Shown here in pieces: positions 46,037-55,288 of a DNA stretch of 61,987 nt. Below the pieces are notes generated by a model. The model was not told the DNA's origin, did not search any database, and was given only the letters and a program-made list of their open reading frames with translations. This DNA comes from Coriobacteriales bacterium (GTDB taxonomy: Bacteria > Actinomycetota > Coriobacteriia > Coriobacteriales > Atopobiaceae). Where the stretch lies: NCBI GenBank assembly GCA_030529625.1, contig JAUMWN010000003.1:1-61987 (forward strand). The letters are read 5' to 3'. The position numbers were made by a program, and so were the translations under genes. Within the stretch, counting starts at the first letter, position 1. Each line of letters opens with the position of its first letter.

Positions 46037-48892
46037 ATGTCCCAAAAGAACGTCTCAACGAACCCCTTGCCGCTAGACAAGGTTATGGACGACGACGGCA
46101 TCATCCAGCAGAAGGCCTGGCAGTTCGTCCGGCAGTTGAACTCGGCGAGCGACGAGTATTTGGATGCACCCGCGCTCATTGGCGGCAGTCACACCTACAC
46201 CTATCGGCAGATGTTTGCGATGTGGGACCGTTACGCCGAGGTGTTTAGCGCACTGGGGATGACGGGAGAGCGTCACGCCCGGGTCCTGCTGTTTGGCTCG
46301 TCGTCAGCCGAGCCCGTCATCGCGCTCTACGCCCTCAACATGTGCGGTGCGTCGGTGTCACTCATCACCCTCATGGACTTCCTCGATACGCAGTGCCTGG
46401 AACGCCTGGTTGCCGAGGAGCACGTTACCGACATCGTGGTACCCGACTTCCTCATGCCACGGGACCTCTTCTGTTACCTGATGGCAAGGCGAGAGAAGAT
46501 GGGCATTCGCAACATCGTAATCTTGCGCACCAGGCTCGCAGGCCCCTTTACGCCGCGCATCATCTTGCCGTACATGAGGATGCAGCGCGAGACCCTGCGC
46601 GGCCTGCCCGGGGCGCAGCTCATGGACGACCTGCTCATACGCCATGCGGGCCACCCCATCGCCTACGACACAGAGCCAGACGACGCCGCCTTTGTTATGC
46701 ACACGTCGGGAACGACGAAGGGCGTCCACAAGCCCGTGCCCCTGTCGGACGCAGGCGTAAACGAGGGGGCACGCCGAATCCTGCGCCGCGAGGAGTGGAG
46801 ATTCCTGCACCACAACCTGCGAACCCTGATGACCATGGATCTGGGAGCGGCGTACTCGCTCGTCAACATGGTGCATCTGCCGTTGGTTGCGGGCGGCACG
46901 ATTGCAACGTTGTTCTTGGACTGCCTCAATCCGTACTACCTTGAGGCGGTAAAGCACTACGACATCAACGTGCTGCTGTCCACGCCCTTCGTGCTCGACG
47001 CGCTGGACACCTGCCAGGCCGACTTCTCCAGCGTCCAAGTCGCATTCGTGGGCGGGGCCTATGTGTCACCGGCCGCCAAGCGGCGCTACGACGCCACCAT
47101 GGCGCGGTTGGGTGCCAAGACGGGCGTCTCCATTGGCTATGGGCTCTCCGAAGGAGGCGGGGCCTGCATCGTGGCTTCGGCCGAGCGCACCGACGATGCC
47201 ATGGGTTATCCGCTTCCCGGCATAAAGGTAAAGATCCTCGACGAGGACGAAGGCGTCTACTACGACCTGGATGATGGCCCGCGCACAGGCGTGCTGTTTA
47301 TGAGCTCGCCCTCCGTGAGCGTGGGGCGCATTGGTGACACGACCTACTTCCAGCTTGATCAGATTGACGGCGAGTCCTATCTCAACACCTTCGATCTGGT
47401 GCGCGTAAACGAGGACGGCAGCCTCACGCACGCGGGCCGCATGAACCGATACTTTGTGAACAACGATGGCATACGCTTTGACGCGGGCCTCGTAGAGGCA
47501 GCCATTGCGGCACAGCCCCAGGTGAGGGCATGCGCCATAGCGCCCCACTACGACAAGACAATCCACGACACGGTCCCCGTGCTCTACGTGCAGGTGGACG
47601 GACCGGCCGCGACGGGCGAAAACATGGTACGCGACGCCCTCGTTGCGGTCTTCGTCACCGACGGTGCCTTCCAAAAGACCAACCTGCCCTCCCAGTGCGT
47701 AATCGTGGATACGATTCCGCGCAACGCCGCGGGCAAGGTGGACGTGCGCGCCGCGCAGTCGAGCGGCAGGGGCAGGCTCTTCCAAGTGGCGCCCGTACGA
47801 GAGGCCACACGGCTCGTTGACGTGAGGCTGAGCCGTGCCAGTGACGCGATGCTCCTGCAGGCCGGCATCCCCGACGAGCTTGACAACTTGGAAGTGACGT
47901 ACGCGCAAATGGTGCTCTGGTTTATACCAGGCGCGCACGCATGGTATACGACAGGAAACACCAAGCAAAAGAGAAAGGTCCTCGAGAAAGGAGTCACGAT
48001 CATGACACAGTTTGGCCAGCAGATGAACCAGCCGCAGGGCATGCCCTTCCCCATGGCGCAGCCGCAGGGCGCTCCGGGCTTTGCCCAGGGTCCGCAGGCC
48101 GTGCCCTTCCCGATGGCACAGCCGCAGGGCATGCCCTTCCCCGCCGCACAGCCGCAGGCCACGCCCTTCCCCGCCGCACAGCAGCCGTGCGTCCCGGGCT
48201 TTGCCCAAGGCCCGCAGGGCATGCCGATCATGTCCCTCATTCCCCTTATGCCGTTCGTCCCAGCCGCGCCAACACCCCAAGCCCAAGGCGCCACGGCCCA
48301 GCAGCAGTTCCAGATGCCGCAGGTTCCTCCCATGCCGCAAGGACAGCAGAATCCCGCAGCACAGCAGCCGGCGTTCCCCTACTTCCCCATGCCTGGCATG
48401 CAGGCCCAGGCCATGCCCACCTTCCCGTTTGCTGTGCCCTTCCCCGCACAGGCCGCTCCTGGCGCACAGGCTGCCCCCGGAGCCCAGGTTCCCGCAGCGC
48501 AGGGCATCCCAGCCCCGTATGCTCCGGCTCCACAGCCCTATGACCTCTACGAGAACACGCTGAAAAACGCGATTGCCTTCCTCAAGAACCTGCTCGCCCA
48601 GAGCGAGGCCGCACGGGCCGCAGCCAACCCCAACGCAGCGCCCGAGAACACCCAGACCGAGCAGGACGGTGAGGCCGAGCAGCAGGATCAGCCAGCAGGC
48701 GACAACACCGCACAACCCGCTGCCCCCGCCGCGTTCATGCCCGGCTTTGGATGCCAGCAGATGCCCATGCCCCCGCAGCCAATGCAGCAGCAGGCGCCTG
48801 GCGTGGGAATGCTGCCCACGAGCAACTACCTGGGCAGCCTGTTCGGGAGCCTCTTTGGCGCCTCGAACACGGACTACTTCTACGAGGACTAG
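46037..48892 (+). CDS. Adenylate-forming enzyme with Pro/Gln/Met-rich C-terminal extension
   Basis: 951 residues. Residues 1-620 are an AMP-binding ligase of the acyl-CoA synthetase/adenylation superfamily: P-loop motif TSGTT at 223-227, IGYGLSEGGGACIV, YLNTFDLV, GRMNRYFVNNDGIRFDAG as hinge motif, and the catalytic A10-like lysine in PRNAAGKVD. No carrier or condensation domain is present. From about 655 on it is low-complexity, rich in Pro, Gln, Met and Ala with MPFPMAQPQG-type repeats, and ends in NYLGSLFGSLFG and an acidic tail. No stop separates the parts, although an SD and ATG at 48002 could start the tail alone. The ATG at 46037 has GAGG upstream. First of three tandem paralogues. Confidence 0.82.
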   Translation: MSQKNVSTNPLPLDKVMDDDGIIQQKAWQFVRQLNSASDEYLDAPALIGGSHTYTYRQMFAMWDRYAEVFSALGMTGERHARVLLFGSSSAEPVIALYALNMCGASVSLITLMDFLDTQCLERLVAEEHVTDIVVPDFLMPRDLFCYLMARREKMGIRNIVILRTRLAGPFTPRIILPYMRMQRETLRGLPGAQLMDDLLIRHAGHPIAYDTEPDDAAFVMHTSGTTKGVHKPVPLSDAGVNEGARRILRREEWRFLHHNLRTLMTMDLGAAYSLVNMVHLPLVAGGTIATLFLDCLNPYYLEAVKHYDINVLLSTPFVLDALDTCQADFSSVQVAFVGGAYVSPAAKRRYDATMARLGAKTGVSIGYGLSEGGGACIVASAERTDDAMGYPLPGIKVKILDEDEGVYYDLDDGPRTGVLFMSSPSVSVGRIGDTTYFQLDQIDGESYLNTFDLVRVNEDGSLTHAGRMNRYFVNNDGIRFDAGLVEAAIAAQPQVRACAIAPHYDKTIHDTVPVLYVQVDGPAATGENMVRDALVAVFVTDGAFQKTNLPSQCVIVDTIPRNAAGKVDVRAAQSSGRGRLFQVAPVREATRLVDVRLSRASDAMLLQAGIPDELDNLEVTYAQMVLWFIPGAHAWYTTGNTKQKRKVLEKGVTIMTQFGQQMNQPQGMPFPMAQPQGAPGFAQGPQAVPFPMAQPQGMPFPAAQPQATPFPAAQQPCVPGFAQGPQGMPIMSLIPLMPFVPAAPTPQAQGATAQQQFQMPQVPPMPQGQQNPAAQQPAFPYFPMPGMQAQAMPTFPFAVPFPAQAAPGAQAAPGAQVPAAQGIPAPYAPAPQPYDLYENTLKNAIAFLKNLLAQSEAARAAANPNAAPENTQTEQDGEAEQQDQPAGDNTAQPAAPAAFMPGFGCQQMPMPPQPMQQQAPGVGMLPTSNYLGSLFGSLFGASNTDYFYED
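48002..48892 (+). CDS. Possible separate Pro/Gln/Met-rich protein (internal start)
   Basis: AAAGGAG lies 7 nt before an ATG that opens 296 codons in the same frame as the ligase: MTQFGQQMNQPQGMPFPMAQ onward. About 200 residues of Pro/Gln/Met/Phe repeats come first, a helical piece next (LYENTLKNAIAFLKNLLAQS), an acidic Gln/Glu stretch, and the C-terminus GSLFGASNTDYFYED. It resembles no known family; the composition suggests a disordered, self-associating scaffold. The 39 codons before it (HAWYTTGNTKQKRKVLEKG) look like read-through intergenic sequence, so the ancestral state was probably two genes. Confidence 0.55.
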   Translation: MTQFGQQMNQPQGMPFPMAQPQGAPGFAQGPQAVPFPMAQPQGMPFPAAQPQATPFPAAQQPCVPGFAQGPQGMPIMSLIPLMPFVPAAPTPQAQGATAQQQFQMPQVPPMPQGQQNPAAQQPAFPYFPMPGMQAQAMPTFPFAVPFPAQAAPGAQAAPGAQVPAAQGIPAPYAPAPQPYDLYENTLKNAIAFLKNLLAQSEAARAAANPNAAPENTQTEQDGEAEQQDQPAGDNTAQPAAPAAFMPGFGCQQMPMPPQPMQQQAPGVGMLPTSNYLGSLFGSLFGASNTDYFYED

Positions 48893-48897
48893 CCGCC

Positions 48898-51747
48898 ATG
48901 GCACGCCGCAACACACGACTTGACCAGTCAATACGCCGCGAGCTCATACGCATCATCCTGGAGCGGGTTCAGGGCGCGGGCATCGAGGACGCCGTAGGGA
49001 GCATGGACTACGACCCCAACAACATACCCGGGGCCCTGTACGAGGTGGAGGACCGACTCAACCGGCCCTACATGAACAAGTCCGAGGTGGCCCTTGCCAT
49101 GGACGTCTTCGTGCCACAAAGAGACAAGAACGAGGAGCTGCCCATCATCGTAAACATCCACGGCGGAGGCCTAGTCCTGGGCGACCGCAAGATGTCGCGC
49201 GCCTATGGGCACGTGCTGGCCTCCCGTGGCTACATCGTCTTCAACATCGAGTACCGTCTGGCCCCGCGTGCCAACGTAATCGAGCAGCTCGACGACGTGT
49301 GCGCAGGCATGGACGCCATCGCCAGCCACATGATGGACTTTAACGTGGACTTCGACCGCATCTTCCTCACGGCAGACAGCGCGGGCGCCTACCTCGCCAT
49401 CTACACCGCGGCCATGAAGCACTCAAAGCACCTGCAGGATGCCGTAGGCTACGAGCCAACCCGCATGGACTTCCGTGCGGTGGGACTCATATCCGGCATG
49501 TTCTACACCAACCTCAACGACCCGCTGGGCCTCTTGCTCGCCGACCAGTTCTACGGCAACAAGCGGGCGAGCCCAAAGTTCTCCAAGCTCATGAACCCCG
49601 AGCATCACGAGATCATACGAAACCTGCCGCCGGCGTTTTTGGTCACGAGCCGTGGCGATTTTCTCAACAACTACTCGATCATGTACCACAAGGCCCTCAA
49701 GGATGCCGGCAAGACCACGAAGCTGGTGTATTACGGCGAGGCCAATCTTGGCCACACGTTTATGTGCGCCGACCCAACGCATCCCAAGAGCATTGACGCC
49801 ATTGACCGCATGCTCGCATGGTTCGAGGAGCAGGCCGTTGCCCGCATCAGGCGGTACACGCCCACAGACGAGCAGGCGGAGCGGCTTGCCCGCATTACCG
49901 AGCGCATGGAGAGCAACGAGATTATCGAGCAGAAGAGCTGGCAGCTTATCCACGAGCTCAACACCACAAGCGAGGAGCGGCTCGACGCGGTGGCCTTGCG
50001 AGACAACCGCAGAACCTACACCTACCGTCAGATGTTTCGCAAGTGGGAGCGCTTTGCCGAGGTCTACTCGGCACTTGGCATTGGCGAGGCGGCAGGCTCG
50101 CGCGTAGGCATGCTTGGCGCCTCGGCCCTGGAGCCATCCTTTGCCTTCTACGGACTCAACATGGTGGGCGCGTCGGCGAGCATGCTGTCGCCCCTGGAGC
50201 TCACCGACGTGGATGGCCTGTTTAGGGCCATCGAGCGAGAGAAGATCACCGACCTCATCATTTCTGACCTCTATGCCCAGCCCAACCTCATCACGCGCGT
50301 GCTGGCCGAGCGAAAGCGCCTGGGCCTGCGCAACATCATCGTTATGAAGAGCCCCTACGGCGGGCGTCTGGGCAACGACGCGCTAGAAGCCCTGAGCGTG
50401 CAAAACTATCGCGCGCTCAAGCAGACGCAGGGACTGCTCTTTATGGACGACCTCCTCAGGCAGTACGAGGCGACGCCCATTGCCTATGCCACGGGCGCAA
50501 ACGACGACGCGGCCGTTATCGTGCACACCTCGGGCACCACCTGCGGCATCCACAAGCCCATTCCGCTCTCCGACCGCGGCCTCAACGAGGCGGCATGCCG
50601 CGTTATGCGCTCCGAGCTCGCACAAGACGTGGGGCCAGGCGACGTGTGCCTGCTCAACTTGGACCTGTCTGGCTCCTACGCCATGGTCGACATGCTCCAC
50701 CTGCCGCTCGCGCTGGGCGCCCAGGTCGCCAGCGTCCCCTTTGCCATAGCCAATCCAAACGCTTCCCAGGCATTTTCGCTCTATGGAATAAACTACGCGC
50801 TCCTGTCTCCGTTTATCCTGGACATGTGCTCCAAAGAGCCCGTACGCCCCGACCTGTCCAGCGTGCGCATGCCCATCATGGGCGGCGAGTACCTGTCGGC
50901 CAACGAGCGCCGTCGACTCAACGAGTTCCTGCGCGAGTGCGGCAGCGAGGCCCGCATCGTTAACGGCTACGGCCTCTCCGAGGCAGGAGGCGCAATCATC
51001 GTCTCTGGCGCCGATCGCGACGACGACACCATAGGCTATCCCCTGCCCGGCGTGGAGGTGCGCATCCTCGACGAGGACGACGGCACCTACCACGAGCTGG
51101 ACGAGGGGCCACGCCGCGGCGTGCTATGCGTGAGCACTCCTTCGGTAAGCTCGGAACGGCTGGGCGACGTCGAGTTCTTCTCCGTTGAGGAGATCGACGG
51201 CAAGCGCTGGCTCAACACCTACGACCTGGTGGACCTCAACGAGGACGGCAGCCTTACCTACGTGGGTCGCATGAACAAGTACTTTGTGAACAACGAGGGC
51301 GTGCGCTTTGACGCGGGCCTCGTGGAGACGGCCGTTGCCAAGCAGCCCGGCATCGTGGCCTCAGGACTTGCCGGCGAGTACGACAAGTTTATGCACGACA
51401 CGGTTCCCGTGTTGTACGTGACCTGCACCACCCAGGGACCCTTGGCCCTGCAGACGATCCACGACGCGCTGGTGGGCGCCTTCGTGCGCGATGGCACCAT
51501 CTCCCAAACCAACCTGCCCGGCCAGTGCGTTATCTGCGCCAACATTCCGCGCACGCCAACCGGCAAGGTAGACGTGCACCAGATTATGACTGGGTCCGTA
51601 AGCGGTTACCGCTACCAGGTGATACCCGTGTACGCAGGCAACAGGCTCGCAGACGTGCGCCTTGTTCCGGCAACCAACGTCCCAGGCACGTGGGCGGGCC
51701 TTCCCCAGGAGCTCGACCCAATCCAGCGTCGCCAGACGCGGCGCTAA
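48898..51747 (+). CDS. Alpha/beta hydrolase fused to adenylate-forming enzyme
   Basis: 949 residues. Residues 1-315 are an HSL-type alpha/beta hydrolase: oxyanion motif HGGG at 88-91, nucleophile elbow ADSAG with Ser161, an Asp in SRGDFL and a His in LGHTF. Residues 330-949 are an adenylate-forming ligase with TSGTT at 544-548, GYGLSEAGGAIIV, GRMNKYFVNNEGVRFDAG and the C-terminal lysine in PRTPTGKVD. One chain thus carries both an ester hydrolase and an acyl-activating half. It starts 5 nt after the previous stop with GAGGA upstream, so the cluster is co-transcribed. Substrates are unknown. Confidence 0.88.
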   Translation: MARRNTRLDQSIRRELIRIILERVQGAGIEDAVGSMDYDPNNIPGALYEVEDRLNRPYMNKSEVALAMDVFVPQRDKNEELPIIVNIHGGGLVLGDRKMSRAYGHVLASRGYIVFNIEYRLAPRANVIEQLDDVCAGMDAIASHMMDFNVDFDRIFLTADSAGAYLAIYTAAMKHSKHLQDAVGYEPTRMDFRAVGLISGMFYTNLNDPLGLLLADQFYGNKRASPKFSKLMNPEHHEIIRNLPPAFLVTSRGDFLNNYSIMYHKALKDAGKTTKLVYYGEANLGHTFMCADPTHPKSIDAIDRMLAWFEEQAVARIRRYTPTDEQAERLARITERMESNEIIEQKSWQLIHELNTTSEERLDAVALRDNRRTYTYRQMFRKWERFAEVYSALGIGEAAGSRVGMLGASALEPSFAFYGLNMVGASASMLSPLELTDVDGLFRAIEREKITDLIISDLYAQPNLITRVLAERKRLGLRNIIVMKSPYGGRLGNDALEALSVQNYRALKQTQGLLFMDDLLRQYEATPIAYATGANDDAAVIVHTSGTTCGIHKPIPLSDRGLNEAACRVMRSELAQDVGPGDVCLLNLDLSGSYAMVDMLHLPLALGAQVASVPFAIANPNASQAFSLYGINYALLSPFILDMCSKEPVRPDLSSVRMPIMGGEYLSANERRRLNEFLRECGSEARIVNGYGLSEAGGAIIVSGADRDDDTIGYPLPGVEVRILDEDDGTYHELDEGPRRGVLCVSTPSVSSERLGDVEFFSVEEIDGKRWLNTYDLVDLNEDGSLTYVGRMNKYFVNNEGVRFDAGLVETAVAKQPGIVASGLAGEYDKFMHDTVPVLYVTCTTQGPLALQTIHDALVGAFVRDGTISQTNLPGQCVICANIPRTPTGKVDVHQIMTGSVSGYRYQVIPVYAGNRLADVRLVPATNVPGTWAGLPQELDPIQRRQTRR

Positions 51748-51777
51748 CGGGTGCAAGTCCTCACGAGGAAAGGACGC

Positions 51778-53745
51778 ATGATGGCCACAGACATCGCCAC
51801 CAGCCAAAAGGCGTGGCAGTACATTCGCGCGCTCAACGAGAGCGACGAGCGGCTTGACGCCGTTGCCATCGCCGACATTAACCGCGACTACACCTACCGC
51901 CAGCTCTTCCGGTGGCAGGACCGCTATGCCGAGGTGTTTAGCGGGCTAGGCATTACCCAGGAGCGCGGCTCACGCGTAGGCTTGGTTTGCTCCCAGTCGG
52001 TGATGTCGGTCTTTACGTTCCTGGCGCTCAACATGCTGGGCGTGTCGGTGTCGGCGATATTTCCCGACGACCTCATCGCCGTAAAGTGGCTCCTGCGGGC
52101 GGTGGAGGTCGAGGGCATCACCGACCTTGTGCTGCCCGATGCCATGGTGCGGCCAGGCGTCCTGCACGAGATCTTGCTGCACCGTCCCCAGCTTGGCCTG
52201 CACAACATAATCGTGGTGGAGACCAGTCGTCAGGTGCCCTGCCCCACCAGGCGCGCCCACGACATGCTCATGCGCAACTATCAGCAGCTACGGGCCATGC
52301 CCGGCGTCCTCTTTATGGGCGACCTGCTGGCCAAATACGCAGCCACTCCCATTGCCTACGGCGATGGCGCCAACGACGAGGCTGCGGTCATCGTCCACTC
52401 GTCAGGCACCACCAAGGGCACGCACAAGCCCATTCCGCTCTCCGACGTGGGACTCAACACCACCGCGGCACGCCTGCTCGCCGACGAGCGGTTCTCGCTC
52501 TTGGGCACGGGCACCGTGGTCCTGTGGTCCCTGCCTATCTCGTTTTCCACCGGCTTAATAAACATCGTGTACATCTCGCTTGCCTCCGGCGCCACGATGC
52601 GGCTGTTCCATGGCTCGATGGACTTCCTCGTCTCGCCCAACGCCCTGCTCAAGATCCAGAAGCACAAGATTAACGCTCTGTTTGCGTCATACACGATGTT
52701 TGAGGAGCTCATGACAAACCCCAAGGTCAAGGGATTGGATCTGTCCGGACTCAAGATGATCGTGTTTGGCGGGAGCCCCACGTCGGCCGACCAACTGAGG
52801 CGCGTTAGGGAGTTTGTGCGCGCTCATGGCGGCGATTCCCAAATCGTAAACGGCTACGGCCTCTCGGAGTGCGGTGCCGCAAACACCCTGGCGACATTCG
52901 ACGGGACCGACCATGGCATAGGCCGGCCACTTGAGGGCGTGTCCGTGCGCATCCGCGACGAGGAGACGGGCGAGTTCCATGCGATTGACGGCGAGCCACA
53001 TACTGGCACGCTGTACCTCTCGTCACCCTCCAACAGCTGCGGTCGCCTAGGCGATCAGGTGCTCTTTGAGCTTGAGCTCATCGAGGGCGAGTCCTATGTG
53101 TGTACCAACGACCTCGTGCGTGCGGACGAGGCGGGCGACCTCCATTTTGTGGGCCGCGCCAACCGCTTCTTTGCAAACAACGATGGCATGAGGTTTGATG
53201 CGGGTATCGTGGAGGCCGCCATCGCATCCCAAAAGGGCATCGCGGAATGTGCGGTCGTGGGCGCCTACGAGAAAATCCTCACGCACGACACCGTTCCCGT
53301 GCTCTACGTGCGGGTCGCCAAGGGCGAGGGCGACGGTGTGGCCGTGGTGCGCCGTGCGCTGAGGGCGGCCTACCTTGGCGACAAGACCGTTGCGGAGAAT
53401 AACCTGCCCTGGATGTGCGTAATCGCCGACGAGCTGCCTCACACGCTGAGCGGCAAGGTGGACGTGATGGGAATTCAGGGCCAGCACGTCCCGGGCCACG
53501 AGTTTACGATAGTGTCCGTCGAGCACGAGGGCAGGCTCATAGACGTGCAGCTCGTACCCGCAAAGCAGGGAACGGTCGGCACCGGTGAGCTGTCACCCAT
53601 TGGGATTCCACAGCAGATGCGCCGGGACAGACTCGAACAGATGGTCGCGATGCAACAGACGCTGGGCCCCGACTTCCTCCACCAGCTCGTGAGCGGCGGG
53701 ATACCTCCGGCGATCGCCAACCTTGGCAACACCCCCACCCCCTGA
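51778..53745 (+). CDS. Third tandem adenylate-forming enzyme
   Basis: 655 residues. The same family as its two neighbours: N-terminal QKAWQYIRALNESDERLDAV and YTYRQLFRWQDRYAEVFSGLG, P-loop SSGTT at 208-212, NGYGLSECGAANTL, GRANRFFANNDGMRFDAG, and the lysine in PHTLSGKVD. It diverges from the other two in the middle substrate region (LWSLPISFSTGLINIVYISL), so it probably activates a different acid. AGGAAAGGA lies before two adjacent ATGs (51778, 51781). A short helical C-terminal extension follows. The cluster ends at a 69-nt palindrome. Confidence 0.87.
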   Translation: MMATDIATSQKAWQYIRALNESDERLDAVAIADINRDYTYRQLFRWQDRYAEVFSGLGITQERGSRVGLVCSQSVMSVFTFLALNMLGVSVSAIFPDDLIAVKWLLRAVEVEGITDLVLPDAMVRPGVLHEILLHRPQLGLHNIIVVETSRQVPCPTRRAHDMLMRNYQQLRAMPGVLFMGDLLAKYAATPIAYGDGANDEAAVIVHSSGTTKGTHKPIPLSDVGLNTTAARLLADERFSLLGTGTVVLWSLPISFSTGLINIVYISLASGATMRLFHGSMDFLVSPNALLKIQKHKINALFASYTMFEELMTNPKVKGLDLSGLKMIVFGGSPTSADQLRRVREFVRAHGGDSQIVNGYGLSECGAANTLATFDGTDHGIGRPLEGVSVRIRDEETGEFHAIDGEPHTGTLYLSSPSNSCGRLGDQVLFELELIEGESYVCTNDLVRADEAGDLHFVGRANRFFANNDGMRFDAGIVEAAIASQKGIAECAVVGAYEKILTHDTVPVLYVRVAKGEGDGVAVVRRALRAAYLGDKTVAENNLPWMCVIADELPHTLSGKVDVMGIQGQHVPGHEFTIVSVEHEGRLIDVQLVPAKQGTVGTGELSPIGIPQQMRRDRLEQMVAMQQTLGPDFLHQLVSGGIPPAIANLGNTPTP

Positions 53746-53753
53746 CCTCACCT

Positions 53754-53822
53754 GCACTGGGGGGACAGTCCCCTGCGTTTAGGGGACAGTCCCCTAAACG
53801 CAGGGGACTGTCCCCCCAGTGC
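53754..53822. repeat. GGGGACAGTCCCC palindrome (copy 3)
   Basis: A perfect 69-nt palindrome (34-bp arms, single central A) containing three copies of GGGGACAGTCCCC or its complement. It starts 8 nt after the third ligase stop. Confidence 0.85.
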
Positions 53823-53859
53823 ATATTGCTTCAGACAGCTTTATGGTTAATGGATGTAA

Positions 53860-53883
53860 GGGCGCGTGCGTTGGTACGCGCCC
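53860..53883 (+). terminator. Hairpin upstream of the VTC gene
   Basis: GGGCGCGT and ACGCGCCC form an 8-bp stem with an 8-nt loop, followed by TATTT. It separates the ligase cluster from the VTC-DUF4956-CotH operon, or acts in its leader. Confidence 0.55.
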
Positions 53884-53929
53884 TATTTCGTGCCATGATT
53901 CGCTCAATGCATAACACGAAGGGAGCGCT

Positions 53930-54601
53930 ATGCGTTGGCGACATGAATGGAAGCACGAGATTGGGCCGGCAGACGCCATCGTCATCCGGCAGCGCATGGG
54001 GGTGGTTGGCATGCTCGACCCCCACGCGAGAGACGGCTGCTACGGCATACGCAGCGTCTACTTCGACAATGGCGCAGACAAGGCCCTGCGCGAGAAGCTG
54101 GACGGCGTTGACAAGCGCCAGAAGTGGCGCATCCGCCTGTACGACGGCGACGCCTCGCTCATCCATCTGGAGCGCAAGTCAAAGCAGCACGATCTGGGCA
54201 CGAAGGATTCCTGCGAGCTCACGGCAGAGGAGGCCCAGTCCATCGTGGACGGCAACACGTCCTGGATGGCCTTCGACAAGCGACCCCTGGTGCGCGCGCT
54301 TGCCGCCGACATGGCCTGCCTGGGCCTTCGCCCCCGCACCATCGTGGACTACGTGCGCGAGCCGTTTATCTATCCGGCGGGCAACGTGCGTGTGACCATC
54401 GACCGCAACATACGCACCGGCCTCGCCTCGACCGACTTTCTCAATCCACAGGTACCCACGGTGCCCGTTCCGGGCGACCCCATAATCCTGGAGGTCAAGT
54501 GGGATGACTTCCTCCCCTCCGTGGTGCGCGACGCCGTTCAGCTGGGCGCCCGGCGCACCACGTCATTCTCGAAGTACGCAATTTGCAGGTCATACGACTA
54601 G
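53930..54601 (+). CDS. VTC-domain polyphosphate polymerase-like protein
   Basis: 223 residues. A single VTC tunnel domain: RWRHEWKHEI at the start, YGIRSVYFDN, the basic RIRLYDGD and LERKSKQHDLGTKDS, RVTIDRNIRT, and ILEVKWDDFLP with the metal-binding Glu. In yeast the VTC domain makes polyphosphate from ATP; the bacterial short forms usually sit with DUF4956 and CotH proteins, and their product is not established to my knowledge. GAAGGGAG precedes the ATG. It is followed after 12 nt by the DUF4956 gene, forming the known three-gene unit. Confidence 0.9.
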   Translation: MRWRHEWKHEIGPADAIVIRQRMGVVGMLDPHARDGCYGIRSVYFDNGADKALREKLDGVDKRQKWRIRLYDGDASLIHLERKSKQHDLGTKDSCELTAEEAQSIVDGNTSWMAFDKRPLVRALAADMACLGLRPRTIVDYVREPFIYPAGNVRVTIDRNIRTGLASTDFLNPQVPTVPVPGDPIILEVKWDDFLPSVVRDAVQLGARRTTSFSKYAICRSYD

Positions 54602-54613
54602 AAAGGCAGTGTC

Positions 54614-55285
54614 ATGACGTTTAACGACATCTTTAAAACGAGCTTCCTGGAGAACATGGCAAGCGTGAGCCTGATGGACATGGCCATCGCGCTTGTGCTC
54701 TCCTTCCTGGTGGGCATGTTCATCTTCCTGGTATACCAACGCACCTTTAGGGGCGTCATGTACTCCTCGAGCTTTGGCGTCACGCTCGTGGCCCTTACCA
54801 TGATCACCACCCTGGTCATTCTTGCGGTAACCTCCAACGTGGTGCTGTCGCTGGGCATGGTGGGCGCCCTCTCCATCGTACGCTTTCGCACGGCCATTAA
54901 GGAACCGCTGGACATTGCCTTTCTGTTTTGGTCCATCGCCGTTGGCATCGTGCTGGCCGCAGGCCTCATCCCGCTCGCGGTGGTGGGAAGCCTCCTCGTT
55001 GGCATCATGCTGCTGGTAATGGTCAACAAGAAGCCGCACCTCAACCCCTACATCGTGGTCATTCGCTGCGTCGATGCCGCCTCCGAGCAGGCGGCGTGCG
55101 ACCTGCTTGGCGAGCAGTGCCAAAAGGTCGTGGTAAAGAGCAAGACGGCACGTGCCGGATCGGTGGAGCTCAACGTGGAGGTGCGCCTGCGCACGGATGA
55201 CACCTCCTTTGTAAACGATCTGGCGGCGCTTCCCGGTGTGGCCGATGCTGCGCTGGTGAGCTACAACGGTGACTACCTGGGATAA
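54614..55285 (+). CDS. DUF4956 membrane protein
   Basis: 223 residues. Four or so hydrophobic helices lie between about 20 and 140 (ALVLSFLVGMFIFLVYQRT, GVTLVALTMITTLVILAV, FLFWSIAVGIVLAAGLIPLA), with the family motif SLGMVGALSIVRFRTAIKEP in between. The C-terminal 80 residues are a soluble ACT-like domain. It is presumably the membrane partner of the VTC protein, perhaps anchoring or exporting its product. Intergenic gaps are 12 and 3 nt, so the triad is one operon. Confidence 0.9.
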   Translation: MTFNDIFKTSFLENMASVSLMDMAIALVLSFLVGMFIFLVYQRTFRGVMYSSSFGVTLVALTMITTLVILAVTSNVVLSLGMVGALSIVRFRTAIKEPLDIAFLFWSIAVGIVLAAGLIPLAVVGSLLVGIMLLVMVNKKPHLNPYIVVIRCVDAASEQAACDLLGEQCQKVVVKSKTARAGSVELNVEVRLRTDDTSFVNDLAALPGVADAALVSYNGDYLG

Positions 55286-55288
55286 GCG

